From Conchocele bisecta (lineage: Eukaryota > Mollusca > Bivalvia > Lucinida > Thyasiridae): a DNA stretch of 64,000 nt. Positions within the stretch are counted from its first letter, which is position 1. Each line of letters begins with the position of its first letter. The DNA is taken from the NCBI GenBank assembly GCA_029237695.1, contig CM055273.1, positions 61,493,968 through 61,557,967 of the forward strand, in the 5' to 3' direction. Shown in pieces: positions 41,624 through 52,229 of the stretch. A program made the translations under genes and the position numbers. A model generated the notes under the pieces. That model did no database searches, was not told where the DNA came from, and saw nothing but the letters and a program-made list of their open reading frames with translations.

Positions 41624-41938
41624 TGTACGTGTTTCTCGTCTCAGTTGAACAGTTTTCAGGCACGAAGACATGTTGGACTAAATGATTAGTATACAAAAAA
41701 ATCCATCGTTAAATATGTATGCCGTCTCACCATTTGTAACTTCATTAAATTGTGTCAGTATTGACAATATCGTGTCTTATATCATGGTGTAATATATCAT
41801 TGTGTAGTGTAGTCTAGTCATAGCTCCTGATCAGTGATCGGAGAAATGGGGCTTATAGCATTTGTGACTAGCCCTAGCTGCTTATCTGTGATTGCAGAAA
41901 CGAGGCTTATTGCATTTGACTAGCCCTAGATATGTGGA

Positions 41939-42167
41939 TATGTGGATGAGACTGGAGAACTGGGGCTTATGGGTTTTGCGACCAGTGTAGATCCAGATCA
42001 GACTGTGCATCCGGAGCTGCACTGTTCGCCATTTCAGCAATGATACACCCGCCATGCTTCTAACAAGGATTATAGATCGTTATCAGGCCGCAGGAGTGCG
42101 CTATTTGATCAGGAGCTACACTGGTCACAAATGCCATAGGCCCCATTTCTCCAGTCACAACCACATA
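41939..42167 (-). mobile_element. MITE, 'ACTGGAGAAATGGGGC' family, reverse copy
   Basis: Ends GAGACTGGAGAACTGGGGCT and CCCCATTTCTCCAGTCAC. The interior order (CATTTCAGCAATGATACACC, then GCGCTATTTGATCAGGAGCT) is reversed relative to 46971-47206. Confidence 0.8.
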
Positions 42168-42689
42168 ATACAGGAGCACCACCTCAGCCTGATAAGCTCT
42201 ACACTGTTTGTTAGAAGCATGACGTCCGTTTCAGTGACTGAATGGAGAATCGACCATGCAGACCCTGATTAGAGGGTGCATATGCCATAAAACCGCATTT
42301 CTCCAGTCACAAATTATGTAAACTGTTTCCAGAATATATAAAATGAAAGTAAAATTGATCCAAAACATAAATGTGTCTTTATGGTCGATCGGGTTGAAGG
42401 GGTAAAAAACAAAATGATCCACCATAACCAGTCGTCTTTTTGTTGCTGTTACCTTCGACAGAATGTTTTGTCCAGGTAGGGAGTCTTTGAGCAATTTTCA
42501 TCTTTAAAGGTAACTTACGACATATAACAAATACAGTTCCAGATCGTTCTGCACATTTCCACAATTGCATCAGGGTCAATTTATTTAAAGGTGTTTAACG
42601 GCCTGTTAACAGCTACGATCATTTTAGGCCGGGTTAATAGGGTCGAATGCCATATTTCACCTGTATAGATGGGGAAAATAACAAAATCA
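42168..42689. other. Intergenic, repeat scraps
   Basis: Contains short pieces of the ACTGGAGAAATGG family (42172-42310). No coding signal. Confidence 0.35.
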
Positions 42690-42930
42690 AAACTGATAGA
42701 CCTGACATTAGATTAACCTGATCTGGAGCCAGGTCCTCACCACACCAGAATCAGTTTATAGCCCCACTGCCTACAAGTAATAGGATTAGTACTATTGGGA
42801 TTCTGGTAAGAATGAACCCCATCTTATAAATTAACCTTCCGCATGCTCTCAACCAGCCAACCACTGCATCGGGGTCGAGTCATTTGCTGATGGCCCATGA
42901 TAGTGTGCAACTATGGTGGCTGCAGACCTA
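42690..42930 (+). repeat. Diverged third copy of the long inverted-repeat family
   Basis: ACCTGATCTGGAGCCAGGTC and CACCACACCAGAATCA match 46049-46090 in the same orientation; AACCAGCCAACCACTGC corresponds to 46278-46292. Confidence 0.5.
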
Positions 42931-42954
42931 ATACTATTGACGATACAAATATTT

Positions 42955-43368
42955 ACTTAGTTATTTCCCTTGGTTAAAGTTTTTGTTTGAGCTTGTATCT
43001 TCAATAGTATTGGGTCAACAGCCACCATATTTACACACTATCATGAGCCAGTGATGTGCACTGCAACCCACGGTGAATCAACTGACCTTTGTGTGACATT
43101 GACCTACAAATGCAATATTTAAAGACCCACATCTTCTATACTATTAGGCCTACAGCCACCATACTTGCACACTATCATGAGCTAGTGATGCATCCCACAA
43201 ACCACTGTGAAAAACATGACCTCCATGTGACCTTGACCTACAATTGCCATATTTACATAATTTCTCTTCGTTTTAATGTTTTTGTTTCCGCTTGTATACT
43301 TGTAATTGTAACTTGTTTACTAACAAAGCTATAGGTGGGTCATCCGTGTTTTATGAACACATTTCTAG
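42955..43368 (+). mobile_element. Short array element ending in hairpin + CTAG
   Basis: Two units (CACACTATCATGAGC, GACCTTGACCTACAA-type). The end is the hairpin GTGTTTTATGAACAC (43345-43359), then ATTTCTAG before TT, matching the end at 24068. Confidence 0.65.
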
Positions 43369-43373
43369 TTTAA

Positions 43374-45356
43374 CAAGAGCTGTAGGAGAACAGCATAGCT
43401 CGACTACGAGGGTTGTCGATGTACACATAGCTTGACAAACAAGGTGGCTGCGGCCTGCATAAAAACCTTAACCAAGGTTGACTAAAAAACTTAACCAAGG
43501 GAAATTAAGTAAGTAATTCAAGGTTACATGTAGGTCAATGACAGATATAGGTCAGGGGTTATTGATGTACATCACTAGGAAATGAAGTTTTCCAAGTTTG
43601 GTTGCTGTAGGCCAGGAGTATTCCTTATACAGCTTGACTAAAAACCTTAACCAAGGGGAAAATTACTACGTATCCAAGGATAAAAGTAGGTCAAGGTCAA
43701 TATAGGTCAGGGATTATTGATGTACATCACTAGGAGATGAAGTTGTACAAGTATGGTTGATGTAGGCCCAGGAGTATTCCATATACAAGCTTGACTATAA
43801 ACATTAACCAAGTAATTCAAGGTTAAATGTAGGTGAAGGTAAAATATAGGTCAGGGGTTATTGATGTACATCCCTATGATAAAAAGTTATCCAAGTATGG
43901 TGTCTGTATGCACAATAGTATTCCATATACAAGCTTGACTAAAAACCTTAACCGAGGTTGACTAAAAACCTTAACCAAAGAGAATTAACTAAGTAATTGA
44001 AAAGGAAATGTAGGTCAAGGTGAAATATAGGTCAGGGGTTGTTGATGTACATCACTAGGAGATGAAGTTGTCCAAGTATGGTTGGTGTAGGGCTAGGAGT
44101 ATTCCATCTACAAGGTTGACTAAAAACCTTAACCAAAGAGAATTAACTAAGTAATTGAAGAGGAAATGTAGGTGAAGGTCAAATATAGATCAGGGGTTAT
44201 TGATGTACATCCCTATGAGAGAAGGTTGTCCAAGTATGGTGTCTGTATGCACAATAGTATTCCATGTACAAGCTTGCCTAAAAACCTTAACCAAGGTTGA
44301 CTAAAAACCTTAACCAAGGGGAATTAACTAAGTAATTCAAGAGGAAATGTAGGTCAATGTCAAATATAGATCAGGGGTTATTGATGTACTATCTACAAGC
44401 TTGACTAAAAACCTTAACAAAAGAGAATTAACTAAGTAATTCAAGAGGAAATGTAGGTCAAGATCAAATGTAGGTCAAGGTCAAATATAGATCAATGGTT
44501 ATTGATGTACATCCCTAGGAGATGAAGTTGTCCAAGTATGGTGGGTGTAGAGCCAGGAGTATTCCATATACAAGCTTGACTAAAAACCTTAACCAAGGAG
44601 AATTAACTAAGTAATTGAAGAGGAAATGTAGGTCAAGGTCAAATATAGATCAGGGGTTATTGATGTACATCCCTATGAGAAAAGGTTGTCCAAGTATGGT
44701 GTCTGTATGCACAATAGTATTCCATGTACAAGCTTGACTAAAAACCTTAACCAAGGTTGACTAAAAACCTTAACCAAGGGGAATTAACTAGGGAATTAAC
44801 TAGGTAATTCAAGGTTAAATGTAGGTCAAGGTCAAATATAGGTCAGGGGTTGTTGATGTACATCACTAGGAGATAAAGTTGTCCAAGTATGGTTGGAGTA
44901 GGGCCAGGAGTATTCCATCTACAAGGTTGACTAAAAACCTTAACCAAAGAGAATTAACTAAGTAATTGAAAAGGAAATGTAGGTCAAGGTCAAATATAGA
45001 TCAGGGGTTACTGATGTACATCCCTAGGAGATGAAGTTGTCCAAGTATGGTGGGTGTAGGGCCAGGAGTATTCCATATACAAGCTTGACTAAAAACCTTA
45101 ACCAAGGGGAATTAACTAAGTAATTGAAGAGGAAATGTAGGTCAAGGTCAAATATAGACCAGGGGTTATTGATGTACATCCCTATGAGAAAAGGTTGTGC
45201 AAGTATGGTGTCTGTATGCACAATAGTATTCCATGTACAAGCTTGACTAAAAACCTTAACCAAGGTTGACTAAAAACCTTAACCAAGGGGAATTAACTAA
45301 GTAATTCAACCGGGGTGACAACATAAGCTCTACTTATTCTTCGAATAGTCGAGCTA
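43374..45356 (-). mobile_element. Tandem-array element, reverse copy of 16118-17448
   Basis: On the minus strand it starts AGCTCGACTATTCGAAGAAT (from about 45356). About a dozen ~160-bp units follow (TTGATGTACATCCC / TAGGAGATGAAGTTGTCCAA on the plus strand). It ends CTACAGCTCTTG before TTAAA at 43374. The plus-strand neighbour ends at 43368, so the two 3' ends face each other across 5 bp. Confidence 0.8.
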
Positions 45357-45382
45357 AAAACAAATCGAGCAACGGTTTAAAT

Positions 45383-45388
45383 TTTATT
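45383..45388 (-). terminator. Candidate AATAAA polyadenylation signal for the CYTH gene
   Basis: AATAAA on the minus strand, about 160 nt after the stop codon at 45548 and just before the 5' end of the array element. Plausible, unproven. Confidence 0.45.
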
Positions 45389-45547
45389 AACAGGTTAAAT
45401 TTACAGGCCATACTATAAAAGTGATTTGCACTCTATTAGACATTCACAGAAGTATAACCAAAGTATTCGAACATCGGCATACCCACTTTTGTGTGTGTGA
45501 CCGCTACACATGTTTTTGCTCCAATTTCAAGATAATCAATTCTTCCG

Positions 45548-45688
45548 TCAGGTTGGTGTGTTTTTCTGGAGAATGAGATCCATGTATGCCCCAGATATCA
45601 AGTCTGCCGGCTGTATATTCAGTTGTTTCATCAAGTTCTCTGCTATCATTTGCCCTTCTTCCATACTCTGTCCATCCTTCATTACGAC
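45548..45688 (-). CDS. CYTH protein exon 4, terminal (residues 129-174)
   Basis: Acceptor TTGTGTTACTAG. Encodes VVMKDGQSMEEG then AENLMKQLNIQPADLISG and AYMDLILQKNTPT, followed by TGA. It continues exon 3 as FMELEVVMKDGQS, the standard family C-terminus. Confidence 0.95.
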   Translation of the reverse strand, partial: VVMKDGQSMEEGQMIAENLMKQLNIQPADLISGAYMDLILQKNTPT

Positions 45689-48600
45689 CTAGTAACACAA
45701 GAAGTCAGTAACACTGATGGATGTACCCTTCTAAAGTCATTTGACATTGAGCAAGGTGATGGCTATAGAATGACAACAAACAAAGACCTCACACATAGAT
45801 CATCCCTGCTCATCACAAATATTTGAAATTGTGGACGGACGGACACAGACGAAAAGTTGCAACAATAGCTTATACATGAGCCTGTCTTTGGCTCAGGTGA
45901 GTTAATGGGGTCAATGTGTTTAGTACTAAATCCCATATATTACCTGTACAATTACATGTTCAAGTACATGTACAAATGGAGGGAAAATCCCAAAATCGGA
46001 ACTGAATATTTACAATAAAAGAAACATATATTCAGCCCTGAAATCAGAATAATCCTGATCTGATGCCAGGTCCTCGCCACACCAGAATCACTTGTCCCCC
46101 TCCCAAAAGCAGAAGGATCAGTAATACTCTTACTATCTTTATAATTGGCAATAACCCAATTCAACTCCCAGGTAACAAAAGAGACGATGTTAAAAACGTA
46201 TCTAAGGGCCAAACAAAGCAAATAGTGATTCCTATAAGGAGGAATCCCTTCCGTTAATTTACGCCGTCAGGTTAGCCCGACCAACCACCCACCTGACGAC
46301 ATGTAAGTGCTCGGTGGAGTGCCATATATAATAAATAGAATACTCATATATTTTTTGCAACAAAAATGATAGAAATGCAAGGCTCCAGATAAGCTGCGTA
46401 TTTGCGTAAATACCCAATTAAAATTGCCAAAAACCCAATTGAAACCAGAAGTAGCGAGTATCAAAAAGCAATAACAAATTTGAGGTACCTTTATCATGCT
46501 ACAGAAAACAATAAACAGACAACAAATATAGCATATTTTTCTTATTTTCCATGAAAACACATCTTGGTATTTCTCCTTGGAGACAATTCTAATGAAATGC
46601 CAAGACACGTTTTCATTTTGAAGCAAACTATTAAATAATTGCTGTCTGTTGATGTGTGTAAACAGTAGTGTGATTTTATTTTACCCAATTAACATATTGA
46701 AATACCGGTACCCAATTGCGTCGGATATGATGGAGTGACAATACTCAATTACTAATTCCTTATCTGGAGCCCTGGAAATGTTAATCTCACACCAGTTAAT
46801 GTCAGAACATATATGTTGTATTCTTTGCAAAAATATGAATGTCCTCTATATACAATGTATCATAGTCCAACTGTCAATTTACTGATTTAAGTCTACCTTC
46901 TACAAGGTCTATTGACTCATGTAGCTGGGTGATGGATACACACTTCTACATTCCCATCGCAACATAAATATATGGCTGTGACTGGAGAAATGAGGCTTAT
47001 GGGATTGATGACCAATGTAGGTCCTGATCAAGTAGCACACTGGGGCATGATAACTAACTATATTGCTTGTTACAAGCATTACAGGCGTTTAACTGATGGA
47101 ATGGTGAACATTGCAGGTACTGATCAGACTGAAGTTGCACAGGCTGATCTGGATCTACACTGGTCGCAAAACCCATAAGCCCCATTTCTCCAGTCGCAGC
47201 CACATATTTGTTCATGCCTAGGGTGGGGATTGAACCCACAACCTTCGGTAATCAAGTCCATCTCTCTACACGACCTACACACCACACAGTAGCACTATAC
47301 CGGTAAGTATCAAGCCATCCCTGAAAGCCTAATAAATTCCGACAAGAATTAACATATTGTAATGTGACATTCCATTTGGAATATATATCGAATTCAAGGG
47401 TAATTGTAACAATATTTAAACTAATCAAAGTCCTTCATTTCCAGTTCCAGTTTGACTCCATGCTCGTGGGTGGTGGTCGGGCGAATGAGACGGCGTACAT
47501 TAACGGTATGGGTTCCTCCTTATAGGAATCACGATTTGCCTGGTTTGGCACTCAGGTACGTTTTTATATTTGGCTCTTTAGTTACCTGGGAGTTGAATTG
47601 GGTTATTGCCCATTATAAAAGTAGTAAGATTATTATCCTACTGCTTTTGGGAGGGGCCAAGTGATTGTGGTGTGGCGAGGACCTGGCATCAGATCAGGAT
47701 TATTCTGATTTCAGGGCTGAATATATAGTTTTGTTATTGTAAATATTCAGTATTGATTTTGGGATTTTCCCCCCATTTGTACATGTACTTGAACATGTAC
47801 TTGTACAGGTAATATACGGGATTTAGTACTAAACCCATTGACCCTGCCTTAAATGACCTTAACTGTTGATAGGCCATTAAACCCCAACAAACAAACAAAC
47901 ATTGACTCCATGCTCAGATAGTTTTACCATTGGCTAGATGCACCCATGCCACCTTCACCCACAGGTGCTCCACTTCATGATAGGATGGTGATGGGATGGT
48001 TTAATTTACTGCCTTAGACATGTAGGAAACAAACACATTTGTAGTTATATTTTAGTCACTTTGTATTTTACAATACACTTGGTGATGGGATGGTATAATA
48101 TACGGTCTTAGACAACAAATGTATTTGTAGTTGAAGTTTAGTCAATTTGTATTCATAAATTACAAAGTGACTAAACTATGACTACATATGCCGAGCACCT
48201 GTGGATAAAGGAGGCAGGTGGGCATCTAGTCGATGACTAGTACCTCGAGCTCCATGAAGTTTCCCAGCCCGTCCACTTGATCTACATGTACGCGTGTCTG
48301 ACCCACCATAAACAGTGTCCGCGTCTTCTTCACATGACCCTTCACACCCAGCGCTTTCCCCAATGTCTCCTGTCCAATGTGACTGTTGTTGTAATATCAC
48401 ATTCATACACGTATATGATGTATTCATGACATTATAGGAATGAATGGCCTTTTTGTGGAATTTATCTGGGTACAAACTTGGAAAAGTTGCGGGAATACTG
48501 GACGAGGCCTTCCGGCCTTCGTCCAGTATTCCCGCAACTTTTCCAAGTTTATATCCCCGTTAAATTCCACAAAAAGGACATTAATTCCTTATAATTCCAG

Positions 48601-51600
48601 CATTTTAAATAAATTCAGCAAGAAAATGTCTTTATTTTCCATTTTCTTAAGAATTATTTTAACTGCGCCTCACGGTTACGGAAAGTAGTTCGGCGTGGGA
48701 GTTTACTGGGATATAAATTTTGGACAGAGACTTGCTATGGGCCAATCAAATGTTAGGGAATTGTGTAAATATTTTTGTGCTGGAATAAAGGTTGTAGAAC
48801 TACAGGGCATGGGATCACGTGGTCTACTGTTTACAATGCCGAAATGGCGGCGCCAATGAGGTCTCGGGTAAATCTTATTTTTAATCATTTTTAATCAATA
48901 CAACTGAGATTTCTTCCTTTTAATCCAGTCAACGCTACATGTCCGCCAATACCAAATTTAGCAGTATTACCTGTATAGTTAGTCTGAACATTCTGCAGAG
49001 AAATTTGAATCAGACTTCGCGGAATTGAACGTTGTTTAAACTTGGTCCAATTCAAATGTCTGCAGCATGTTCAGATGGAACTACACAAGTAATGCTGCTA
49101 AATTTGGTATTGGCGAACTCGTAGTGTTAACGACCAGTGTAGATCAGGCTACAGGAGTGTGCTATTTGATCGGGAGCTAGAGCAAGGTAGTGCACGGTTT
49201 CAGTCAGTTTGCAGTATCGATCACCTTGCGAAGTACCATAGTACAATAGCGGTTAGAGCCATATTTATTGGACTAGATCAGGAGCTACACTGGTCACAAA
49301 TCACATCAGCCCCATTTCTCCAGGCACTGCCACAAATAACAAAACAAGAATTTCACAGCCTCACCATACATAAAGTCCATGAGGTGTGTGGATACATACA
49401 CAGGTAATGCATGTGTGCAATATGAAGATATTAGCTGAAGGCAAATAGAAATTATAGGTGATTTGAGAAACTGTTACAAAAACTTTAAAATGAATAAACA
49501 TACAGACGGAGAAGTATGATCAGTAGCGAGGGTCATTGTATTAATGTGGAAGGATGTATTGCTACTAAGTAATGCATGTGTGCAATATGAAGATATTAAC
49601 TGAAGGCAAACCGAAAATATAAATGATTTAAAGGCCCTGAACGGCTCCGTATTACAATGTTCCGATTTTTTCAAACACAAAAACATGTTTGGCAACTGAT
49701 TTAGTACACAAAACTAACCTATACTGCCTAATAGATACATCTCAAGTCTTGAGATTTACATCTTAATCGCAATGTGAAGACAACAAAAACTTGTTTTGTG
49801 TACCACTCGGTGCAAAATGTCAAATATTGACAAATTAATTTCCGTAACCCAACGGCTTCGGCTCGGAAGCGAGTCGATAAACTCCGGCTATCGGAATCCA
49901 TCGGCCGCGAATCAGGGAGTTGAGCAGTTGACCCGAGCGTCTATCGGAAAATCGATCAGACTTTGATAACGCACCTGCTGTTTGTTCATCAACAAATATT
50001 GATATTTTCATCGACTACAAACTCATTTTTGTACCAAAATGAATGCAAACAGTTTCAAAGTGTGTGTAAATAGAAACCTGTTGGATTTATGTGTGGGAAA
50101 ACCCAATAGGAGGCCAAATTCGGCAACTTGAGCCGTATAGGGGCTTTAAGAAACTCTTACCATACAAAAACTTTCAAAAAATAAACGGATGGACAGAGAG
50201 ACGGACGGACAGACAGGCCGAAACCTATAAGGCACTAGTCGCACCACCGATTCTTGGCCGATTCTCGGCGGTGCCCTAATAATTACATGTACATATCAAT
50301 ATCATATGACAGTCATGAATGATCAATAAGACATCAATATTATTCTATCTATGACACCTCTAACCCGAATGTTCTGTCTGTAACGCAGGGCGACATTGTA
50401 TGACATTACCTGTAGGCTATCTGGGTTGGTGACCTCAGTGATAGAGTAGTTGGAGAACTTTGGTCCAGAATGGTCAGTTCTCTCGTAGAATATCAACTGG
50501 GCTGGACAACCCTGCATAAGGAGCATATTATGTGGCTGTGACTGGAGAAATGGTGCTTATGGGATTTGTGACCAGTGTAGCTGCTGATCAAATAGCACAC
50601 TTGTGCAACCCGATAACAATTTGTATTACTTGTTAGAAACATGATATTTGTTTCATTGATGGACTAGAGAACAATGCCGATCCTGATCAGACTGATCTGG
50701 ATCTACACTGGTCGCAACACCCATAAACCCCATTTCTCCAGTCAGTCACAGATACACATGTATGACCCTTACAAAAATATCCCTTGTATGTGGGTTTGCC
50801 CAATTGATTCTAAGAGAAGAATTTATATAAGTTTGAAAACTTGAAACCATGTTTTAGGACCATACATAATTTGTATAGAAATGAAATGAATGGGGTTTAA
50901 TGTCCCAGCAACAATGAAGATCATATAGGGAAGGGACCACAGTTTAAAATCTCATCCGACAGACCACTGGGATGGAAATGCTACAAACATATTTTTCGGG
51001 CCCTAGGGTACACTGTAGGTATTGAGCTCACAACCTTCAGTATTGAAGTTCTGTATTCTACTCCTGTCGTCCTGAGCCACAGCCCCATCCCACGTAAGTT
51101 TGAAAGCTTGTTCTGACCATATACAATTTGCATAGAAATAAATATACTTTAAACAAACATAATCTCACCTCAATCTACAGACGCTTCCATGCCCACTTAA
51201 CTCGCAAACACAGGGGCACAATGTGTCACAGAACTACAATAATGGTTACAATTTCACTAATTATTTAGAAACCTGGGCCCGGTTGCTCAAAACCTCAGTT
51301 AGCTTAACAGACTGTTAACTCCTTAGCAATGCTAAGGATTTAACAGTCTGTTAAGCTAACAGAACCTTTCAGCAACCGGCCCAGCAGTCAGAAATATAAA
51401 ACTTGCCATGAAAACCAAAAACCTAATAATAGGCCTTTAGTGAAGGTTTTTAGTTTTCATGGCATTTCTCAAATGTTACCATTCCTTCATGAATGTGTGA
51501 TCACTTTCTGCTGGTTTCAAAATGCAACTAGAGCAAGTGAGGAGGGGCTCACGGATACCCCCGGCCGAAACCTGTAGATGATTTCACAAATTTCACTGAG

Positions 51601-52229
51601 TATAACTATCTAGCTAAGTATGAGTTGGGGGATCAATTTTCAATTTAAGCGTAAATTCATTAATAATTTTATTTAATGAAATAAAATATTTTCTAATTAA
51701 AGCAATGGTTGTGGAAATGTAATAAAACATAATGAAAGCTGCATAATAATAATCATCAAATATAAACCGGCATTTGTTCTATATGAAATAATGAACTTCC
51801 TTAAAAATAAATAAATACTCCCTCAAAGTATACTTAGCTAGATATCAACTGATATCGGCTACTGGACTGACAAACCAATATTTTAACGCAAAGCCAAAAA
51901 TGTTAAGTTTTTAAGCTGCAGACTGACGAAGGACCGAGCAGAAAGGCGCAAACTATATACCCCCCGGCATCCTTCGTAATGCCGGAGGTAGAATTAAGGA
52001 AATTGTAGCAATTTTATCATCCCTGCTACATGTACACATCATTCACCTGTGATCTCACACCTGTACAGAATACCTGCAGTTTGCGGAGTTTCAGCCGGCC
52101 GGCGGGAACATTAAAGAAGACATCCTCCTGTGGAATGAGAGTGCCAGTACTGCCACTGAGGTGGACTGCCACCTTCCGTAACTCATCTATATCCATGACA
52201 CTCGCCTTGATCTCAACGTTCGCTGGCAT
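45548..52229 (-). CDS. CYTH / triphosphate tunnel domain protein, 4 exons, 174 aa
   Basis: Joined minus-strand exons: 52229-52074, 50511-50410, 48369-48244, 45688-45548. All introns are GT-AG and phase 0, giving 174 residues, the usual length of compact metazoan CYTH proteins. Visible family marks are the N-terminal NVEIKA (an E-x-K type motif), QEDVFFNVPAGRLKLRKL, IFYERTD, KKTRTLFMVGQTRVHVD, GLGNFMELEV and the C-terminal LISGAYMDLI. The charged residues that line the tunnel (Glu5, Lys7, Arg and Lys in the middle, Asp116, Glu126, Glu128) are present. Members cleave triphosphate-containing substrates such as tripolyphosphate or thiamine triphosphate with divalent metal. The old label 'class IV adenylate cyclase (CyaB)-like' comes from bacterial relatives and should not be taken as function. 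The substrate here is unknown. Confidence 0.95.
45906..46300 (+). repeat. Left arm of a long inverted repeat
   Basis: Pairs with 47456-47838 in opposite orientation: TGATGCCAGGTCCTCGCCAC, CCCTCCCAAAAGCAG and TTAATTTACGCCGTC all have diverged reverse complements there. The spacer contains MITEs and a SINE head. It lies in intron 3 of the CYTH gene. Confidence 0.75.
46315..46860. mobile_element. Palindromic MITE split by a nested MITE
   Basis: 46318-46375 (CATATATAATAAATAGAATA) and 46800-46858 (TTTGCAAAAATATGAATGTC) are the two halves of the element that is intact at 29482-29630. A CAGGGCTCCAGATAAG-family MITE lies between them. Confidence 0.75.
46380..46775. mobile_element. MITE, CAGRGCTCCAGATAAG family, nested
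   Basis: Left CAAGGCTCCAGATAAGCTGC, right CTTATCTGGAGCCCTG; GAAATG is repeated on both flanks. The interior closely matches 18739-19139. Confidence 0.85.
46971..47206 (+). mobile_element. MITE, 'ACTGGAGAAATGGGGC' family, reference copy
   Basis: TATGGCTGTGACTGGAGAAA at left, TTTCTCCAGTCGCAGCCACATA at right. In order inside: GACCAATGTAGGTCCTGATC, TTGCTTGTTACAAGCAT, CAGGCTGATCTGGATCTACA. About 236 bp, no coding capacity. It is the commonest MITE in the window. Confidence 0.88.
47218..47285 (-). mobile_element. SINE family 2 tRNA-like head, minus strand
   Basis: On the minus strand GAAGGTTGTGGGTTCAATCC then CCACCCTAGG matches the B-box end of the 30303 SINE head. The body is absent. Confidence 0.65.
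47456..47838 (-). repeat. Right arm of the long inverted repeat
   Basis: Reverse partner of 45906-46300, sharing GTGGCGAGGACCTGGCATCA and CTTTTGGGAGGGG. A short open, exon-like stretch at 47445-47510 is explained by this repeat. Confidence 0.75.
47839..48243. other. Intron 3 of CYTH gene, local inverted repeat
   Basis: AATTACAAAGTGACTAAACT (48158-48177) is inverted relative to AGTCACTTTGTATTTTACAA (48053-48072) and AGTCAATTTGTATTCATAAA (48132-48151); GATGGGATGGT is repeated at 47990 and 48085. Confidence 0.5.
48244..48369 (-). CDS. CYTH protein exon 3 (residues 87-128)
   Basis: Acceptor TTGGACAG, donor GAG|GTACTA. Encodes ETLGKALGVKGHVKKTRTLF then MVGQTRVHVDQVDGLGNF and MELE. This is the tunnel core with the conserved K-x-R, TR-x-H-x-D and G-x-F-x-E-x-E patterns. 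Confidence 0.95.
48436..48785. mobile_element. Asymmetric foldback element, copy 3
   Basis: Same structure and orientation as 28683-29034: hairpin with AGGAATGAATGGCCTTTTTG arms around CCTTCCGGCCTTCG, then the unique arm CGCCTCACGGTTACGGAAAG to TTTTTGTGCTGGAAT. Confidence 0.85.
48812..48868 (+). promoter_or_regulatory. Promoter-like block with E-box and YY1-type start
   Basis: ATCACGTGG (E-box, 48813-48821) is followed by GAAATGGCGGCGCC (48840-48853), the YY1-type initiator found at some translation starts. From that ATG the frame reads MAAPMRSR and meets a donor-like GGGTAAAT. Possibly the first exon of a small unseen plus-strand gene inside CYTH intron 2; nothing downstream is recognised. 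Confidence 0.25.
49135..49335 (-). mobile_element. MITE, 'ACTGGAGAAATGGGGC' family, partial reverse
   Basis: GACCAGTGTAGATCAGGCTA at left and CCCCATTTCTCCAGGCACTG at right, with GAGTGTGCTATTTGATCGGG inside. Confidence 0.6.
49400..49625 (+). repeat. Short tandem duplication
   Basis: AATGCATGTGTGCAATATGA then AGATATTA.CTGAAGGCAAA occurs at 49406 and 49571. Confidence 0.7.
49626..50300. other. Intron 2 of CYTH gene, GC-rich unassigned block
   Basis: 49850-49990 is unusually rich in CG-containing words (CGGCTTCGGCTCGGAAGCGA, ATCGGCCGCGAATCAGG). 50090-50275 carries AACGGATGGACAGAGAGACG then GACGGACAGACAGG, resembling leaders of array elements. No gene recognised. Confidence 0.35.
50410..50511 (-). 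CDS. CYTH protein exon 2 (residues 53-86)
   Basis: Acceptor CTTATGCAG, donor CAG|GTAATG, phase 0. Encodes GCPAQLIFYERTDHSGPKF then SNYSITEVTNPDSLQ, with the conserved Y-x-R and GPK-x-S-x-Y pattern of the family. Confidence 0.95.
50531..50750 (+). mobile_element. MITE, 'ACTGGAGAAATGGGGC' family, copy
   Basis: TGTGGCTGTGACTGGAGAAA and CCCCATTTCTCCAGTCAGTC; inner GATCAGACTGATCTGGATCT. It starts 19 bp upstream (intron side) of CYTH exon 2. Confidence 0.85.
50884..51088 (-). mobile_element. tRNA-derived SINE, family 2, complete
   Basis: On the minus strand the head is GGGGCTGTGGCTCAGGACGA, the B-box region is GAAGGTTGTGAGCTCAATAC and the body is GCATTTCCATCCCAGTGGTC to GGGACATTAAACCCCATTCA. This is the fullest copy of the family. 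Confidence 0.8.
51272..51384. mobile_element. Palindromic MITE with GGGCCCGGTTGCTCAAA end
   Basis: CTGGGCCCGGTTGCTCAAAA at left, TTTCAGCAACCGGCCCAG at right; inner TTAGCTTAACAGACTGTTAA mirrored. 113 bp. Confidence 0.85.
51572..51864. mobile_element. MITE, GTAGCC/GGCTAC family, copy 4 (diverged)
   Basis: CTGTAGATGATTTCACAAAT at left, GATATCGGCTACTG at right, AAAGTATACTTAGCTAG inside. The most diverged of the four copies. Confidence 0.7.
52074..52229 (-). CDS. CYTH protein exon 1 (residues 1-52)
   Basis: Starts MPANVEIKASVMDIDELRKV and ends QEDVFFNVPAGRLKLRKLQ at donor CAG|GTATTC, phase 0. The start is chosen because metazoan relatives begin with the same NVEIKA segment two to four residues in. 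Confidence 0.94.

Noticed and set aside
47445..47520. Exon-like stretch encoding QFDSMLVGGGRANETAYIN after a CAG
   Set aside because: It lies in the right arm of a long inverted repeat; the left arm (46255-46300) holds the same sequence with frame-breaking differences, so it is repeat DNA.
48182..48475. 97-codon minus-strand open frame
   Set aside because: It overlaps CYTH exon 3 in the wrong frame; the correct frame gives the family motifs.
45548..52229. Adenylate cyclase function for the CYTH gene
   Set aside because: The name comes from bacterial CyaB relatives. Nothing in this 174-residue protein distinguishes a cyclase from the more usual triphosphatase activity, so only the family is called.
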